Origin: Tritrichomonas foetus
Taxonomy: Eukaryota > Parabasalia > Tritrichomonadida > Tritrichomonadidae
NCBI GenBank assembly: GCA_001839685.1
Contig: MLAK01001240.1
Coordinates: 1-25,217, forward strand
Reading direction: 5' to 3'
Length of the DNA stretch: 25,217 nucleotides
Positions 8,818-17,917 of this stretch are shown here, in pieces (positions within the stretch are counted from its first letter, which is position 1; each line of letters opens with the position of its first letter). The notes under the pieces are model-generated. The model was given only the letters and a program-made list of their open reading frames with translations. It was not told where the DNA came from and ran no database searches. The position numbers and the translations under genes were made by a program.

Positions 8818-10002
8818 TTACAAAAATACTGCCTCAGCAATTTGCCTTCTCGCACTTTCCAGTCTCTCCACGAGTGTTTCACCTTCAGAAGTTTCCGTCA
8901 TTCCCACACAGAGGACTGCGAAGGCTGCCTGGATGCATTTTCCAAACATAGCAGACTCGCCCTGCCATTTAATCATATCAAATTCCATCTGATCCTGTTT
9001 CTGAATTGCCTCATTTAAAGCTGTAGTAAGAAATTGTTGTTCCTTCATGAATTCTAGTTGTTTTTCATTATCATCAACATCAATTCTTCTTTTTGCACGT
9101 TCAATTTCTGCCATTTTAACATCGAAGTCTTTTTGTTCTTTATACATCTGTTCAATAAGAATTGAATTTGCATCGACAGCGGCGGTTAAATCAAGTAACT
9201 TTTTCTTCATTTGTTTGGTCGTTTGAACAATACGTTGTCTTTTCACAGCAGCCTCGTGTACTGCAAGAAGCTGTTGAGTTAGGTTCTCAATCTGCTGTAA
9301 CTTCGGATAAATGACTTGTGTTCGAACTCTCCTGCGATATTCACGAACTTCTTTCACGACCGCCGCGATATATTTTTTCTTCCCGAAGAAAATGCGAACG
9401 CCGCCTAATCCGACTCCACTCATGTAGATCATCTTTGGAGCATCTTCTGCGCTGTATGGTTTGCTTATCTCGAGGAGGTCTCCGAGCGAATATTTGGATT
9501 TGATTTTCCACGTAGTTAATTCAATATCGTAGTCATCGTCATCGTTGATGATGTGGCCAGTTCCAACAATTCCGTCGAGGTACTTTTCGTCTTCGTTTTG
9601 GCGTCTGTGGAGGAAAATTGTGGCGATATATGAAAGCATCTCAATTGGTTCATTAAACCAAGTTGTGATGTGAGTTTTTGATGACTCGCTTAATACGCAA
9701 CTGTTGTCGCCCTTCCTTTCGATTTTGAGGGAATCATCAGTAGGCTTCATATTGATTGTCAATTTTTCAATATTGTATCGGAGATTTGATGGGCCTGTCG
9801 TAATCGAAACGCTTCCTTTTTTATCACGCTTTGTTCCAATCTTTTTATTTGGAGATTTGAGTTGGATTTTGCATTTGGCGAAAAATGAGGTCTCTTTCAG
9901 TTCTATTTTTTGTTGGGCTGATTGGCCACCAGCAGACCTCGACGACATAAAGCCTAGATCTGGTAACTGAAGGCCACCACTCGCAGTTAAGAAAGATCTC
10001 AT
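8818..10002 (-). CDS. Hypothetical coiled-coil protein
   Basis: A 394-residue protein that I do not recognise. Residues about 30-210 have alternating hydrophobic/polar character suggesting a beta-rich globular domain, possibly a lipid- or protein-binding fold (inference). Residues about 213-345 are long charged helix rich in Gln, Lys, Glu and Arg, predicted coiled coil, including a stretch of repeated Glu/Lys near AEIERAKRRIDVDDNEKQLE. The last 45 residues are more hydrophobic and start near GKCIQAAFAVLCVG. No signal peptide, membrane span or catalytic motif is visible. The start is the first ATG; a second Met at residue 19 (MSSRSAGG) is an alternative. The gene converges on the upstream plus-strand gene and diverges from the phosphodiesterase across a 383-bp spacer. 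Confidence 0.85.
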   Translation of the reverse strand: MRSFLTASGGLQLPDLGFMSSRSAGGQSAQQKIELKETSFFAKCKIQLKSPNKKIGTKRDKKGSVSITTGPSNLRYNIEKLTINMKPTDDSLKIERKGDNSCVLSESSKTHITTWFNEPIEMLSYIATIFLHRRQNEDEKYLDGIVGTGHIINDDDDYDIELTTWKIKSKYSLGDLLEISKPYSAEDAPKMIYMSGVGLGGVRIFFGKKKYIAAVVKEVREYRRRVRTQVIYPKLQQIENLTQQLLAVHEAAVKRQRIVQTTKQMKKKLLDLTAAVDANSILIEQMYKEQKDFDVKMAEIERAKRRIDVDDNEKQLEFMKEQQFLTTALNEAIQKQDQMEFDMIKWQGESAMFGKCIQAAFAVLCVGMTETSEGETLVERLESARRQIAEAVFL

Positions 10003-10315
10003 TGAAATTGAACTTTTTTCGTGAATTGTTTTATTATCAAATTTATTTCACAAAAAATATAGTTATATTTCTTTTACGATTGAAAACTTTTTGATAGGTT
10101 TATCCGACGAATGACATGCAAACTTTTTGAATGTTTTTAGAGTTTTTCCTCTTAACATATTAATGTTCTAAATTTTGAGTAAAAACTAAACCGATTTACA
10201 TATAAAAAATACGTTTTTTGAATCAAAACGAAAACTTTTTCATCAAACAATTTTTATATGTTTGAATAAAATCAAACTGAGTTTCAAAAGAAACATTTTA
10301 AAAAGCTGATATGAT

Positions 10316-10330
10316 TCAATTCAGAATTGA
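10316..10330. repeat. Inverted repeat TCAATTC-A-GAATTGA
   Basis: Seven-base perfect arms around a single A, 56 nt before the phosphodiesterase ATG. Possible operator-like or binding site; function unknown. Confidence 0.6.
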
Positions 10331-10335
10331 TGTGT

Positions 10336-10357
10336 TTTGTGTTTATTATAACACAAA
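10336..10357. repeat. Inverted repeat TTTGTGTT-6-AACACAAA
   Basis: Eight-base perfect arms around TATTAT, 28 nt before the phosphodiesterase ATG. It lies next to the TCAATTC repeat, so the two form a paired palindromic block in the promoter. Confidence 0.65.
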
Positions 10358-10385
10358 TTTTACATAAATTAATTCTCGAGAAAAA

Positions 10386-13300
10386 ATGGATGACGTGCTA
10401 CCTTCTAATCGACGAAATTTTTCACCAACACGTAAAATGAGAAACATAACGCCAATACGTCATCTGGAAACGCCAAACCCTCAAACTCCTTACAAAAATA
10501 CGCCAAATTATATTCAGCCGAATTTCAACATAAACCTAAATTTGAGGCCGAACACAGCTGTTTCAAATTCTCCTCAGCGGAGTAGTCGAATTAAACCAAT
10601 CAATAAAAAATTAAGCCCAAAAAATAAAAATATTCCAACCGCGAATTCAAACGCTTCACCCACTTCATCGTTTTTGAATGTTCGATCGTCTCGACTTTTT
10701 GCTGCTTTAAATGAAAAAACGCATCGTTTTGAATGCGTCCTCGAAAATTTCCTTCATGAAGCCGCTTCAGTGCCCGTTTCAATCGCCACAGAAAAAATAT
10801 TACTCGAAGAACTTTCCGCATCAACGGTTGTTTATTGGCAGGACATTCCTTCCCTTCAATTATTGTATTCACAAAAATTAAATCATGCGATTGGTCATAC
10901 AAAAGGAATTATTGGACAGACATTTTTTTCTCGTCAAAAATTAACTGTTGACGAATCTGCATCACATCCAAATTTTGATGCAGAAATTGATGCATTAGCA
11001 GGAACTTCAAATATCCCACAAATGTTTTTCCCGCTATGGGATTATTCCAATACTGTTTGTGCAGTTGTTCAAGTTTTCAAAAGTGAAGGTTTTGATGAAG
11101 ATGATGAAGAATTTGTTGCTTATTTTATTAAAAAATTTAAAGTTTATTCACATTGGATTGATCACTTTGAAACACCACATTCATTGATTTTGGAATTAAT
11201 GCAGAATATGGAAATGGAGCAATTTCTCTTGCTTTTTCAAAAGAAAGTTACTGGTTTGTTTCAATGTGATATTGCTGAAATTTGGAAATATGACAAAAAG
11301 TTGAAACAAATGTATCAATATCGGAAAGTTGCACATGAAATAACGGATTTAAATGCGGGAATTGTAGGTGAATCATTTAAAAAATCAATTTTAATTAATT
11401 GCGAGTCTTCAAAAATGAAAAGTTCATATCATTTACCAGTTGATGGTGAAAAAGATCAACCTGTTTTAGTTTATCCAGTTCTTGATTCTCAAAATAACAC
11501 CGTTTATGCATTAGCTGTTAGAGGAAAAAATAATTGTCCAATTTTCACTTTACAGGATGAATTTTTAATCAAAAGTATAGCACCTTATATAATTCTATCT
11601 TTGAATAATATTGAAAAATACACAAATCGAGAGAAAAATAATAGACTTAATCAATCACAGATTCGATGTGTTTCTGATCTTCAAGATATAATTACATTAC
11701 TTGAAAAGAATGAAGAAGATAAGAAAATTTTATGTACAGCAATGGAAAAATTAGAAGAATTATCAAGTGCTGATCGTTGTTCGCTTTTTCTTTATGATAA
11801 ACCTTCCAAAAAATTAAAGACACTTTTTTATAACGGTTTAAAAGTACCTTTATCTGTTCCAGTCGATAAAGGTGTAGTTGGAGCAACATTTAGAGAATCA
11901 CAAATATATAATATTCCTGATGCTTATGAAGATAATTCATTTGATTCAACCACTGATTTAGAATCTGGATATAGAACAAAATCATTATTAAGTGTCCCTA
12001 TTAAAAGTGACATGTCCAATACTTTAGGTGTCGTTCAGTTAATGAATAAATTAGATGGTAAACCATTCTCAAAACATGATGTTGGATATGCACGAATTTT
12101 CGCAACCATTTGTGCATTAATTTTGTCTAATAAGAAGAAAGACGCCAATCTCAAAGCCAAAAAATCCCAAGTTAAAGCGTATATGCGATGTAGTGAAATT
12201 ATAACCAATCGAACTGATACAATTCGTGCAACTCTAAATGAAATTTTATCAACAGCTAAAACAATTATGAAATGTGAGAATTATTCATTATTTATTGTTG
12301 ACCATGTTCTTGGATCATTAACAACATATATTGTAGATGGTCCCAAACTTGCACCAACATTCCCACTTGGTAATGGAATTGCTGCTGCCACTGTTACAAA
12401 TGAATCTCACCCAATCCTCATCGTTAATGATGCTTACCATGATCCTAGATTCAATTCAACTGCCGATATGACAAACGGTTTCAAAACCCGATCGGTTTTG
12501 GCAGTTCCTGTTTTTTCATCTGAACGTACAGTTATAGCGGTTATTGAAATGATTAATAAAACTGATACCGATTTCACAAGTGAAGATGGAGATGTAATGA
12601 AAATGTTTTCCGGTTTGATCGGTCAAGTCATTGAAATGCAAAAGTTGAATAATATTATCAAGCACGGTACAGCTGAACTAGAAATGCAAAAATGGATTGG
12701 TGAAGTTGAAAGGAAATCATTTATCACACCTAAGAAATTAGAAATACCTCAATCAAAAGTTAATGAAGTCGCTTCTTTGAATTTCTTCTGTATTGAATGG
12801 AATGGAATTGGGTTATTCAAAGTCGCTTTCTTTGTATTTAATCAATTTAATTTATTAGAACGTTATCAAATTACAAATGATCTGTTTTTCGTATTTTTGG
12901 TTAAGTTAAGAACAACATATAATGATGTACCTTATCACAATTGGATTCATGCAATTGATGTTCTTCAATATGTAGGCTATCAGATTCGAAAAGCCAATTT
13001 CATTAATATTTTAACAAGTCATGAGCTGCTTGCATTATGTGTGAGCGCAATTTGTCATGACTCTAACCATGAAGGTTTGAATAATGCTTACCTTCAAAAA
13101 GCTGAAACACCTTTAGGTATTCTATATAAGGATTTAAGTGTTTGTGAAATGCACCATTGTGCAATGACTATTTCATTACTGTCCAAAGATGACTGTAATA
13201 TTTTCCATGCTATTCCACCAAATGACTTAAAATACATTTGGCATCGAATTATTCAACTTATTCTGGCAACTGATATGGCCCATCACTTTAAATTACTCAA

Positions 13301-13736
13301 AACAGCAAATGATATCATGGATCAAGGTCCTGTCAATTTATCTAACCAATCACATCGATTAATGGCTATGACTATGATTATTAAATGTGCTGATATTTCA
13401 AATGTTTCTCGACCGTTCGAAATTGCAGATAAATGGTGCGACGTTTTATGTCAGGAATTTTGGAGACAAGGTGATATGGAAATTGCCAATGGTTGGGAAA
13501 TTAGTTCGCCTTTGAATGATAGATCAATCACAGAAAAAGCCAAAGGACAAGTGAATTTTTACACTTTTGTTTGTATTCCGTTTTATACATCAATATCTAG
13601 ATTCCTTCCTGAATTGATGTGTAATGCTGAAGCTGTGAATGAAAACTTACAAATATGGAAAGATAAAGTGGAACAACTTGAGAAACTTAAACAAGCTAAA
13701 GAAGAACAACTGCAAGGAGCACCACCAGCTGGATGA
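10386..13736 (+). CDS. Class I cyclic nucleotide phosphodiesterase with tandem GAF domains
   Basis: An 1116-residue soluble enzyme predicted to hydrolyse cAMP and/or cGMP. Residues 1-100 are Asn/Pro-rich and disordered. Four GAF-like units follow (about 110-255, 265-410, 435-580, 605-750). The last two are clear and keep the NK...F...D part of the NKFDE motif (N554/K555/F561/D565 and N724/K725/F730/D734) but lack its final Glu. The catalytic domain (about 795-1100) has H851 (general acid), H855, H891, D892 and D1003 as metal ligands and Q1055 as the purine-holding glutamine. Spacing H851-H891 is 40 residues, as in PDE5. No membrane span is present. The C-terminus is a short helix ending in GAPPAG. 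Ligand preference of the GAFs and substrate choice cannot be read from the sequence. It is likely an allosterically regulated cytosolic PDE. Confidence 0.94.
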   Translation: MDDVLPSNRRNFSPTRKMRNITPIRHLETPNPQTPYKNTPNYIQPNFNINLNLRPNTAVSNSPQRSSRIKPINKKLSPKNKNIPTANSNASPTSSFLNVRSSRLFAALNEKTHRFECVLENFLHEAASVPVSIATEKILLEELSASTVVYWQDIPSLQLLYSQKLNHAIGHTKGIIGQTFFSRQKLTVDESASHPNFDAEIDALAGTSNIPQMFFPLWDYSNTVCAVVQVFKSEGFDEDDEEFVAYFIKKFKVYSHWIDHFETPHSLILELMQNMEMEQFLLLFQKKVTGLFQCDIAEIWKYDKKLKQMYQYRKVAHEITDLNAGIVGESFKKSILINCESSKMKSSYHLPVDGEKDQPVLVYPVLDSQNNTVYALAVRGKNNCPIFTLQDEFLIKSIAPYIILSLNNIEKYTNREKNNRLNQSQIRCVSDLQDIITLLEKNEEDKKILCTAMEKLEELSSADRCSLFLYDKPSKKLKTLFYNGLKVPLSVPVDKGVVGATFRESQIYNIPDAYEDNSFDSTTDLESGYRTKSLLSVPIKSDMSNTLGVVQLMNKLDGKPFSKHDVGYARIFATICALILSNKKKDANLKAKKSQVKAYMRCSEIITNRTDTIRATLNEILSTAKTIMKCENYSLFIVDHVLGSLTTYIVDGPKLAPTFPLGNGIAAATVTNESHPILIVNDAYHDPRFNSTADMTNGFKTRSVLAVPVFSSERTVIAVIEMINKTDTDFTSEDGDVMKMFSGLIGQVIEMQKLNNIIKHGTAELEMQKWIGEVERKSFITPKKLEIPQSKVNEVASLNFFCIEWNGIGLFKVAFFVFNQFNLLERYQITNDLFFVFLVKLRTTYNDVPYHNWIHAIDVLQYVGYQIRKANFINILTSHELLALCVSAICHDSNHEGLNNAYLQKAETPLGILYKDLSVCEMHHCAMTISLLSKDDCNIFHAIPPNDLKYIWHRIIQLILATDMAHHFKLLKTANDIMDQGPVNLSNQSHRLMAMTMIIKCADISNVSRPFEIADKWCDVLCQEFWRQGDMEIANGWEISSPLNDRSITEKAKGQVNFYTFVCIPFYTSISRFLPELMCNAEAVNENLQIWKDKVEQLEKLKQAKEEQLQGAPPAG

Positions 13737-14101
13737 TGTGTCTCATTTCGTTACAGGTATTATTTTCTTGAATATGTTTTTTTGTATTGTATGTTTTTTG
13801 TAAAATTATAATTATAATTTGTTTTCTTTTTTCTACTTTTATAAGATTAGATTTAAAGTGATTTTTGGTAAAATAGTTTTTCACACGTGAAATTAATGAT
13901 CAACTATTGTGGATTTTATTGAGTTGATGACTCTAAATAACTAAGTTAAATTCACATGAGAAAACCCTATTGTATTCATTGTTTTGGATTAAGGATAGCG
14001 AATTGATTTATGACACACATCAAATGCTGTTGATTTGTATGAGCATATATAAACTATTCAAAAATTAGACACTTCTCCAACTTTCATTCACTTCAAAAAA
14101 G
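13737..14101. other. Intergenic spacer with nested inverted repeats
   Basis: AT-rich spacer between two plus-strand genes. An imperfect nested inverted repeat lies at 13887-13955: outer arms GTGAAATTAA / TTAAATTCAC and inner arms ATCAACT (13899-13905) / AGTTGAT (13922-13928). A TATATAAA-like stretch near 14045 and the initiator at 14084 belong to the next gene. Confidence 0.5.
14084..14088 (+). promoter_or_regulatory. Putative initiator (Inr) TCATT
   Basis: Exact match to TCA(C/T)(A/T). A start at A14086 gives a 16-nt leader before the ATG at 14102, typical of trichomonad mRNAs. Confidence 0.6.
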
Positions 14102-14881
14102 ATGAGAAACCCCGTTAAATTTTTCATCTACCACGCTCTTTTCTTTACGGCCCTCATTATTCAAGACACGCATGTTTCGAAATCGTTTTTCGGTGAAGAA
14201 TCTCCTTACATTTATTATATTGCGCTTTGTCTCTTATTCACATCAATTACGTGTTTTTCCGGAGTTATCACCAACCCAGGCATTGTTGAAGAGAATTGCG
14301 AAACTACTCCGTTCTTTTGTACATCATGCCAATGTCGAATTCCAGTTCGTGCCTTTCACTGCGAAACCTGTCGAAAATGCATACGGAGAAGGCTTCACCA
14401 CTCAGAGTGGGCTGACCAGTGCGTTGGACTTGAAACGCAACTATATTATTTCATGTTTCTTGCATCAGAATTTTTCTTCCTTCTTTTTTCAATTATTGAA
14501 ATAATTGTGTCACTTTGCAGTTTTCATCAAATTCAGAGTGAAAACCGAATTTTTGGATGGATTTCAAATTATTTCCTTTTATTAATTTTTTTCCCATTTC
14601 TCGTTTTTTATTTGATTCAAGTTTTCATTCTATTTATACAACATGCATTTATACTCCTCACCAATGGAAACGTTCTTGGAGTGAAAAAACGATTTGGAAT
14701 AATGATTCTCATTCTCCAGAAAAAGGAAAGGAATCCGTTCGATCTTCATTTACTTGATTTGAATGCCAACCAAGTTTTCTTCCACGTGAACAATCGCGTC
14801 TGGGAGGTTCCAAATACTCCTGAAATGAAAGATTACATTTCAGATATTCACCAGTGCGGAATAGATTACATAAGTGAGTGA
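14102..14881 (+). CDS. DHHC-family (zDHHC) membrane protein lacking the catalytic cysteine (LHHS)
   Basis: A 259-residue protein with four predicted membrane spans (about 7-24, 35-57, 114-140, 153-187) and a cytosolic Cys-rich domain (73-108), the layout of protein S-palmitoyltransferases. The zinc-binding positions are kept with exact spacing: C73-x2-C76, H86-C87, C90, C93 and C107. NPG (58-60) replaces the usual DPG, and NPFDLHLL (211-218) matches the conserved NP(Y/F)D segment after the last span. The signature Asp-His-His-Cys is L98-H99-H100-S101, so the Cys that carries the acyl group is Ser (TCA codon) and the Asp is Leu. The usual Asn before C107 is Gln. The TTxE motif is only partial (TNGN). 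By family knowledge such a protein should not palmitoylate by the normal mechanism. It may be a pseudoenzyme or act through Ser. The frame is intact, so it is not an obvious pseudogene. Confidence 0.9.
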   Translation: MRNPVKFFIYHALFFTALIIQDTHVSKSFFGEESPYIYYIALCLLFTSITCFSGVITNPGIVEENCETTPFFCTSCQCRIPVRAFHCETCRKCIRRRLHHSEWADQCVGLETQLYYFMFLASEFFFLLFSIIEIIVSLCSFHQIQSENRIFGWISNYFLLLIFFPFLVFYLIQVFILFIQHAFILLTNGNVLGVKKRFGIMILILQKKERNPFDLHLLDLNANQVFFHVNNRVWEVPNTPEMKDYISDIHQCGIDYISE

Positions 14882-15724
14882 TTTTATTATTTATTAATTA
14901 TATATTCTTCATGTTTAATGTTTAGATTTTTAGAAATAAAAACTTTTAAAATTTTTATTTCGATTCTATTTTAGGAAGTGTCCTCGAATAAGGATAGGAA
15001 GTATTCAAAAATTAATGATAATATATTTGTGAAATCTAATGTATGATGTTATCAGACTATCAAATATTACTATGAGATTATTTAGTTAAAATAAAAAATC
15101 GATTTTGTTACATAGGCTGTATCTCAAATCAATGATATTACATTCATATTACTACTTGTATTCATGTGGATTTATTCTAGCATGAATTGTGAATTCATTC
15201 ACGTCTGTTGAAAAAAATTGTTTCTTTGAAATTGTTAATGTGAATTGTGATAATTAAAGTAACAGTATTTACTTGAGGCTTGCATTGAATTCATTGATAG
15301 GATTTACTAAATTTCTAAATGGTATTGTGATATTAAGAGATCTTCAAAGATAAATAATGTCTATACTAAAAAGCGACGAAGTTTTACTCTTGATTGAAAT
15401 CGTAGATTCATTTTTGGGAAATCACCACAAATAAAGTAAATTGCCATAGAAAGATAATATAAATGAAATGCATTAAAATGAGTGTAAATATATTATACAT
15501 TTGTCAAGTTTTGGATTATTTCATTCTTCCCGAATGTAAAATAACACCAATTTTCACGTCAATATTATTCATAATATCTTAGAATATTTAAATTTGTAGA
15601 TTTTCACAAACATCATCTTTGATATTTCATTAAAAAAAAATGATTTAACAGTCTCTTTAGATAAAAAGTCTTTATTTATATACAAGTTACATATATTCAA
15701 CACAATAAAAAGATATATTTTTGT
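14882..15724. other. Intergenic spacer between convergent genes
   Basis: About 840 bp of AT-rich sequence between the 3' ends of the DHHC-family gene and XPB. No open frame with protein-like content, RNA gene, tandem repeat or strong hairpin was seen. A-runs and TAAA words near both ends are the likely cleavage and polyadenylation regions. Confidence 0.55.
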
Positions 15725-17917
15725 TCATTCACCTCGCTTTCCCTTTGCTTTTCCTTCCTTGGATTCGTCGTCGTCGACGTTTTCGATGTTTCCAGCCGAA
15801 ATGTCTGCTTCCCTGCACTCCTTAAGTAGGGCGAGTTGTTCTTCATAGCTTTCGTACATCAGGCGCTTGTCCACCGGCCAACGGGTTGCCTGATCCTGTA
15901 CCACCTGGAATACATATCCTTGATCGACCAAAAATTGCTGTCTTTTTCTTGAAAAGAAAACCTCACGGGTATCTTCACTGATGAGGGTATAGAAGAAAGC
16001 GTTGAACTCGTCAGTACGACCTGGTTTCTTTCGAAGAATACGTCCGAGACGCTGAGCTTCCTGCATACGGGCACCGAAGTGAGAACAAATTTGAATGAGC
16101 ACGTTCGCATCTGGAAGGTCAATTGCTTTATCACCGATCTTTGAAATGAAAATACAATTAACTTTATCAGTTGTTTTGAATTTATTGAATATTTTTGCGC
16201 GCTCTTCAAAGGAAGTTGAACCCTTAAGAAGAGGTCTGACATGCTTTCCATCACTACTCTTACTCAATTTTTTAGCATAAGAATCAAGAACGAAAAGAAT
16301 ATCTGCAAAAACTAAAATTTTATCGCCACGAGCTTCATGATATTCAATTAAGCGTTCAACTGTATTAAATTTGTTTGGATTCATTGATGAGAAAATACGC
16401 TTCTGTGGCGTGGAATTTGATCGAAGGTATTCACGATAAAACTCAGCAGTCATTTTACACCAAACTTCGAAGCATTTAACGCGCGCAATAAATCCTTGTT
16501 CACTCAAATCAATCCAGTTTGCTTCATAAAGACGGGGACCAATAAGATAGTTCAAATCAATAATTCTATTATCTTCACGCACAAGTGTTGCTGTTAATCC
16601 AAGTTTTGAATGTGATTTAATCATATCCGTAACTTTACTATAAGTTTCAGCAACCATTCCTTGTACTTCATCCATTACCATAAGTCCCCATTCTCTGTTG
16701 CATGCTTGACCGATGATCTTCTTTACTTCTTCTGATCTTCCTGCTGTAAAAATTGAGTAAGTTGTAATTAAAACAATTGGCCTATCAGGTAATGTTGGCT
16801 TAAATGTTGAAGTAAACATAAAAATGTCATTTTCGTCAATTGTAGTCCACCTTAAAAATTGATCACGCCATTGCTGAACAGGAACATTTGTATCACAAAA
16901 AACGATAGTCGACTTTCGAACTGTACACGCAGCAGTAATTCCCACAAGGGTTTTTCCTGCTCCACATGGAAGGACAATTACTCCACTCTTGGCACGACCA
17001 CCACTGAACATCTTACTTAGCGCTTTCTCTTGATAGGGGCGAATTGCTGTTGCCTGCCTCAAATCAAGCTCCAAATCTTGATTGGAGTCATCCGAGCGGA
17101 AGTCATACTCATCGGAAAATGGAATATTCATTTTAAGTGCAGTTTCTCGAGCTTTTCTGACATATTCTTCTTTAATTTCAAATCTTCGAACAAATGCATC
17201 ATCCCGAGGTATGTCGATATCCTCAATGCCGAGCTCATTTGTCATACGCGTGGTCGAACCATAATCTGCGGAATTTCCAATACCCGCAATATCGATCGAT
17301 ATGAAATCGTCGTCGTCTGGAATAATAAAGCCGGTGTCAGGATCTCTCGTATCGTTTGGATTTCTGTCGGCCTCGAATGCCCTCATTTTGTCGTAAATTT
17401 TATTCAATAATGTCAATTGCGTAGATTGAACGAAATATCTTTTGTTTTTGAGAATAAGTTTGAGCTTTCCGACAGTTTGGACGGTTTTTCTGATGAGCTT
17501 TTTGAGATGTTTGGAAATAGCGCATTTGCTGAGTAATTCAAGAACACGAATAATTTCAGTGTCCGTTAAACCGATCGAAACAGCTGTATAAAGCGAGTAA
17601 GTGTTTATTTGATACTCTTGGATGTATCTCGGACGCGAAACTGGCTCGGCGATGGCGATCATGAAATCGTAAGCTGGTTTGTAATATTTCGAAAACGTTT
17701 CTAGGAAAACATGTCCATCAGGACAGACATAAAGAGGGCGGTTTTGGTAATCTTCGGAAAGTTTTAGTTCGGGAAATGATCGAGTGATTAAATCGGCTGC
17801 TGTTCTGGCTCCTGTAAAAGGATCTGTTGATTCGGTCTTATCTTTTTTCTTTGTGTTTTTGGTCTTTTCGGCGACTTTAAAAAGTTTATTTGGTTTATAA
17901 TCTTGATTTTCACTCAT
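15725..17917 (-). CDS. XPB: TFIIH DNA helicase/translocase subunit XPB (ERCC3/Ssl2/Rad25)
   Basis: The 3'-5' ATPase of TFIIH, needed for promoter opening by RNA polymerase II and for nucleotide excision repair. Numbered from the chosen start (730 residues): the N-terminal XPB damage-recognition-like region is about 30-160, then a linker. Helicase lobe 1 has IRPYQEKAL (292-300), Walker A PCGAGKT (317-323), motif II DEVQ (416-419), LTAT (441-444) and the XPB-specific RED loop (447-449). Lobe 2 has FADILF, FISKIGDKAIDLP and motif VI QRLGRILR (622-629). Motif II is DEVQ where human and yeast have DEVH. It is slightly shorter than human XPB (782). An in-frame ATG at 17950 exists, but the initiator TCATA lies downstream of it with an 18-nt leader to 17917. 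MSENQDYKPN is therefore preferred as the N-terminus. Confidence 0.95.
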   Translation of the reverse strand: MSENQDYKPNKLFKVAEKTKNTKKKDKTESTDPFTGARTAADLITRSFPELKLSEDYQNRPLYVCPDGHVFLETFSKYYKPAYDFMIAIAEPVSRPRYIQEYQINTYSLYTAVSIGLTDTEIIRVLELLSKCAISKHLKKLIRKTVQTVGKLKLILKNKRYFVQSTQLTLLNKIYDKMRAFEADRNPNDTRDPDTGFIIPDDDDFISIDIAGIGNSADYGSTTRMTNELGIEDIDIPRDDAFVRRFEIKEEYVRKARETALKMNIPFSDEYDFRSDDSNQDLELDLRQATAIRPYQEKALSKMFSGGRAKSGVIVLPCGAGKTLVGITAACTVRKSTIVFCDTNVPVQQWRDQFLRWTTIDENDIFMFTSTFKPTLPDRPIVLITTYSIFTAGRSEEVKKIIGQACNREWGLMVMDEVQGMVAETYSKVTDMIKSHSKLGLTATLVREDNRIIDLNYLIGPRLYEANWIDLSEQGFIARVKCFEVWCKMTAEFYREYLRSNSTPQKRIFSSMNPNKFNTVERLIEYHEARGDKILVFADILFVLDSYAKKLSKSSDGKHVRPLLKGSTSFEERAKIFNKFKTTDKVNCIFISKIGDKAIDLPDANVLIQICSHFGARMQEAQRLGRILRKKPGRTDEFNAFFYTLISEDTREVFFSRKRQQFLVDQGYVFQVVQDQATRWPVDKRLMYESYEEQLALLKECREADISAGNIENVDDDESKEGKAKGKRGE

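Larger units (their letters stand above)
10003..10385. promoter_or_regulatory. Divergent promoter spacer with two inverted repeats
   Basis: Spacer between the minus-strand coiled-coil gene and the plus-strand phosphodiesterase. Two short perfect inverted repeats sit within 70 bp of the phosphodiesterase ATG and are listed separately. No exact initiator consensus is seen at the usual distance on either side. Confidence 0.5.
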
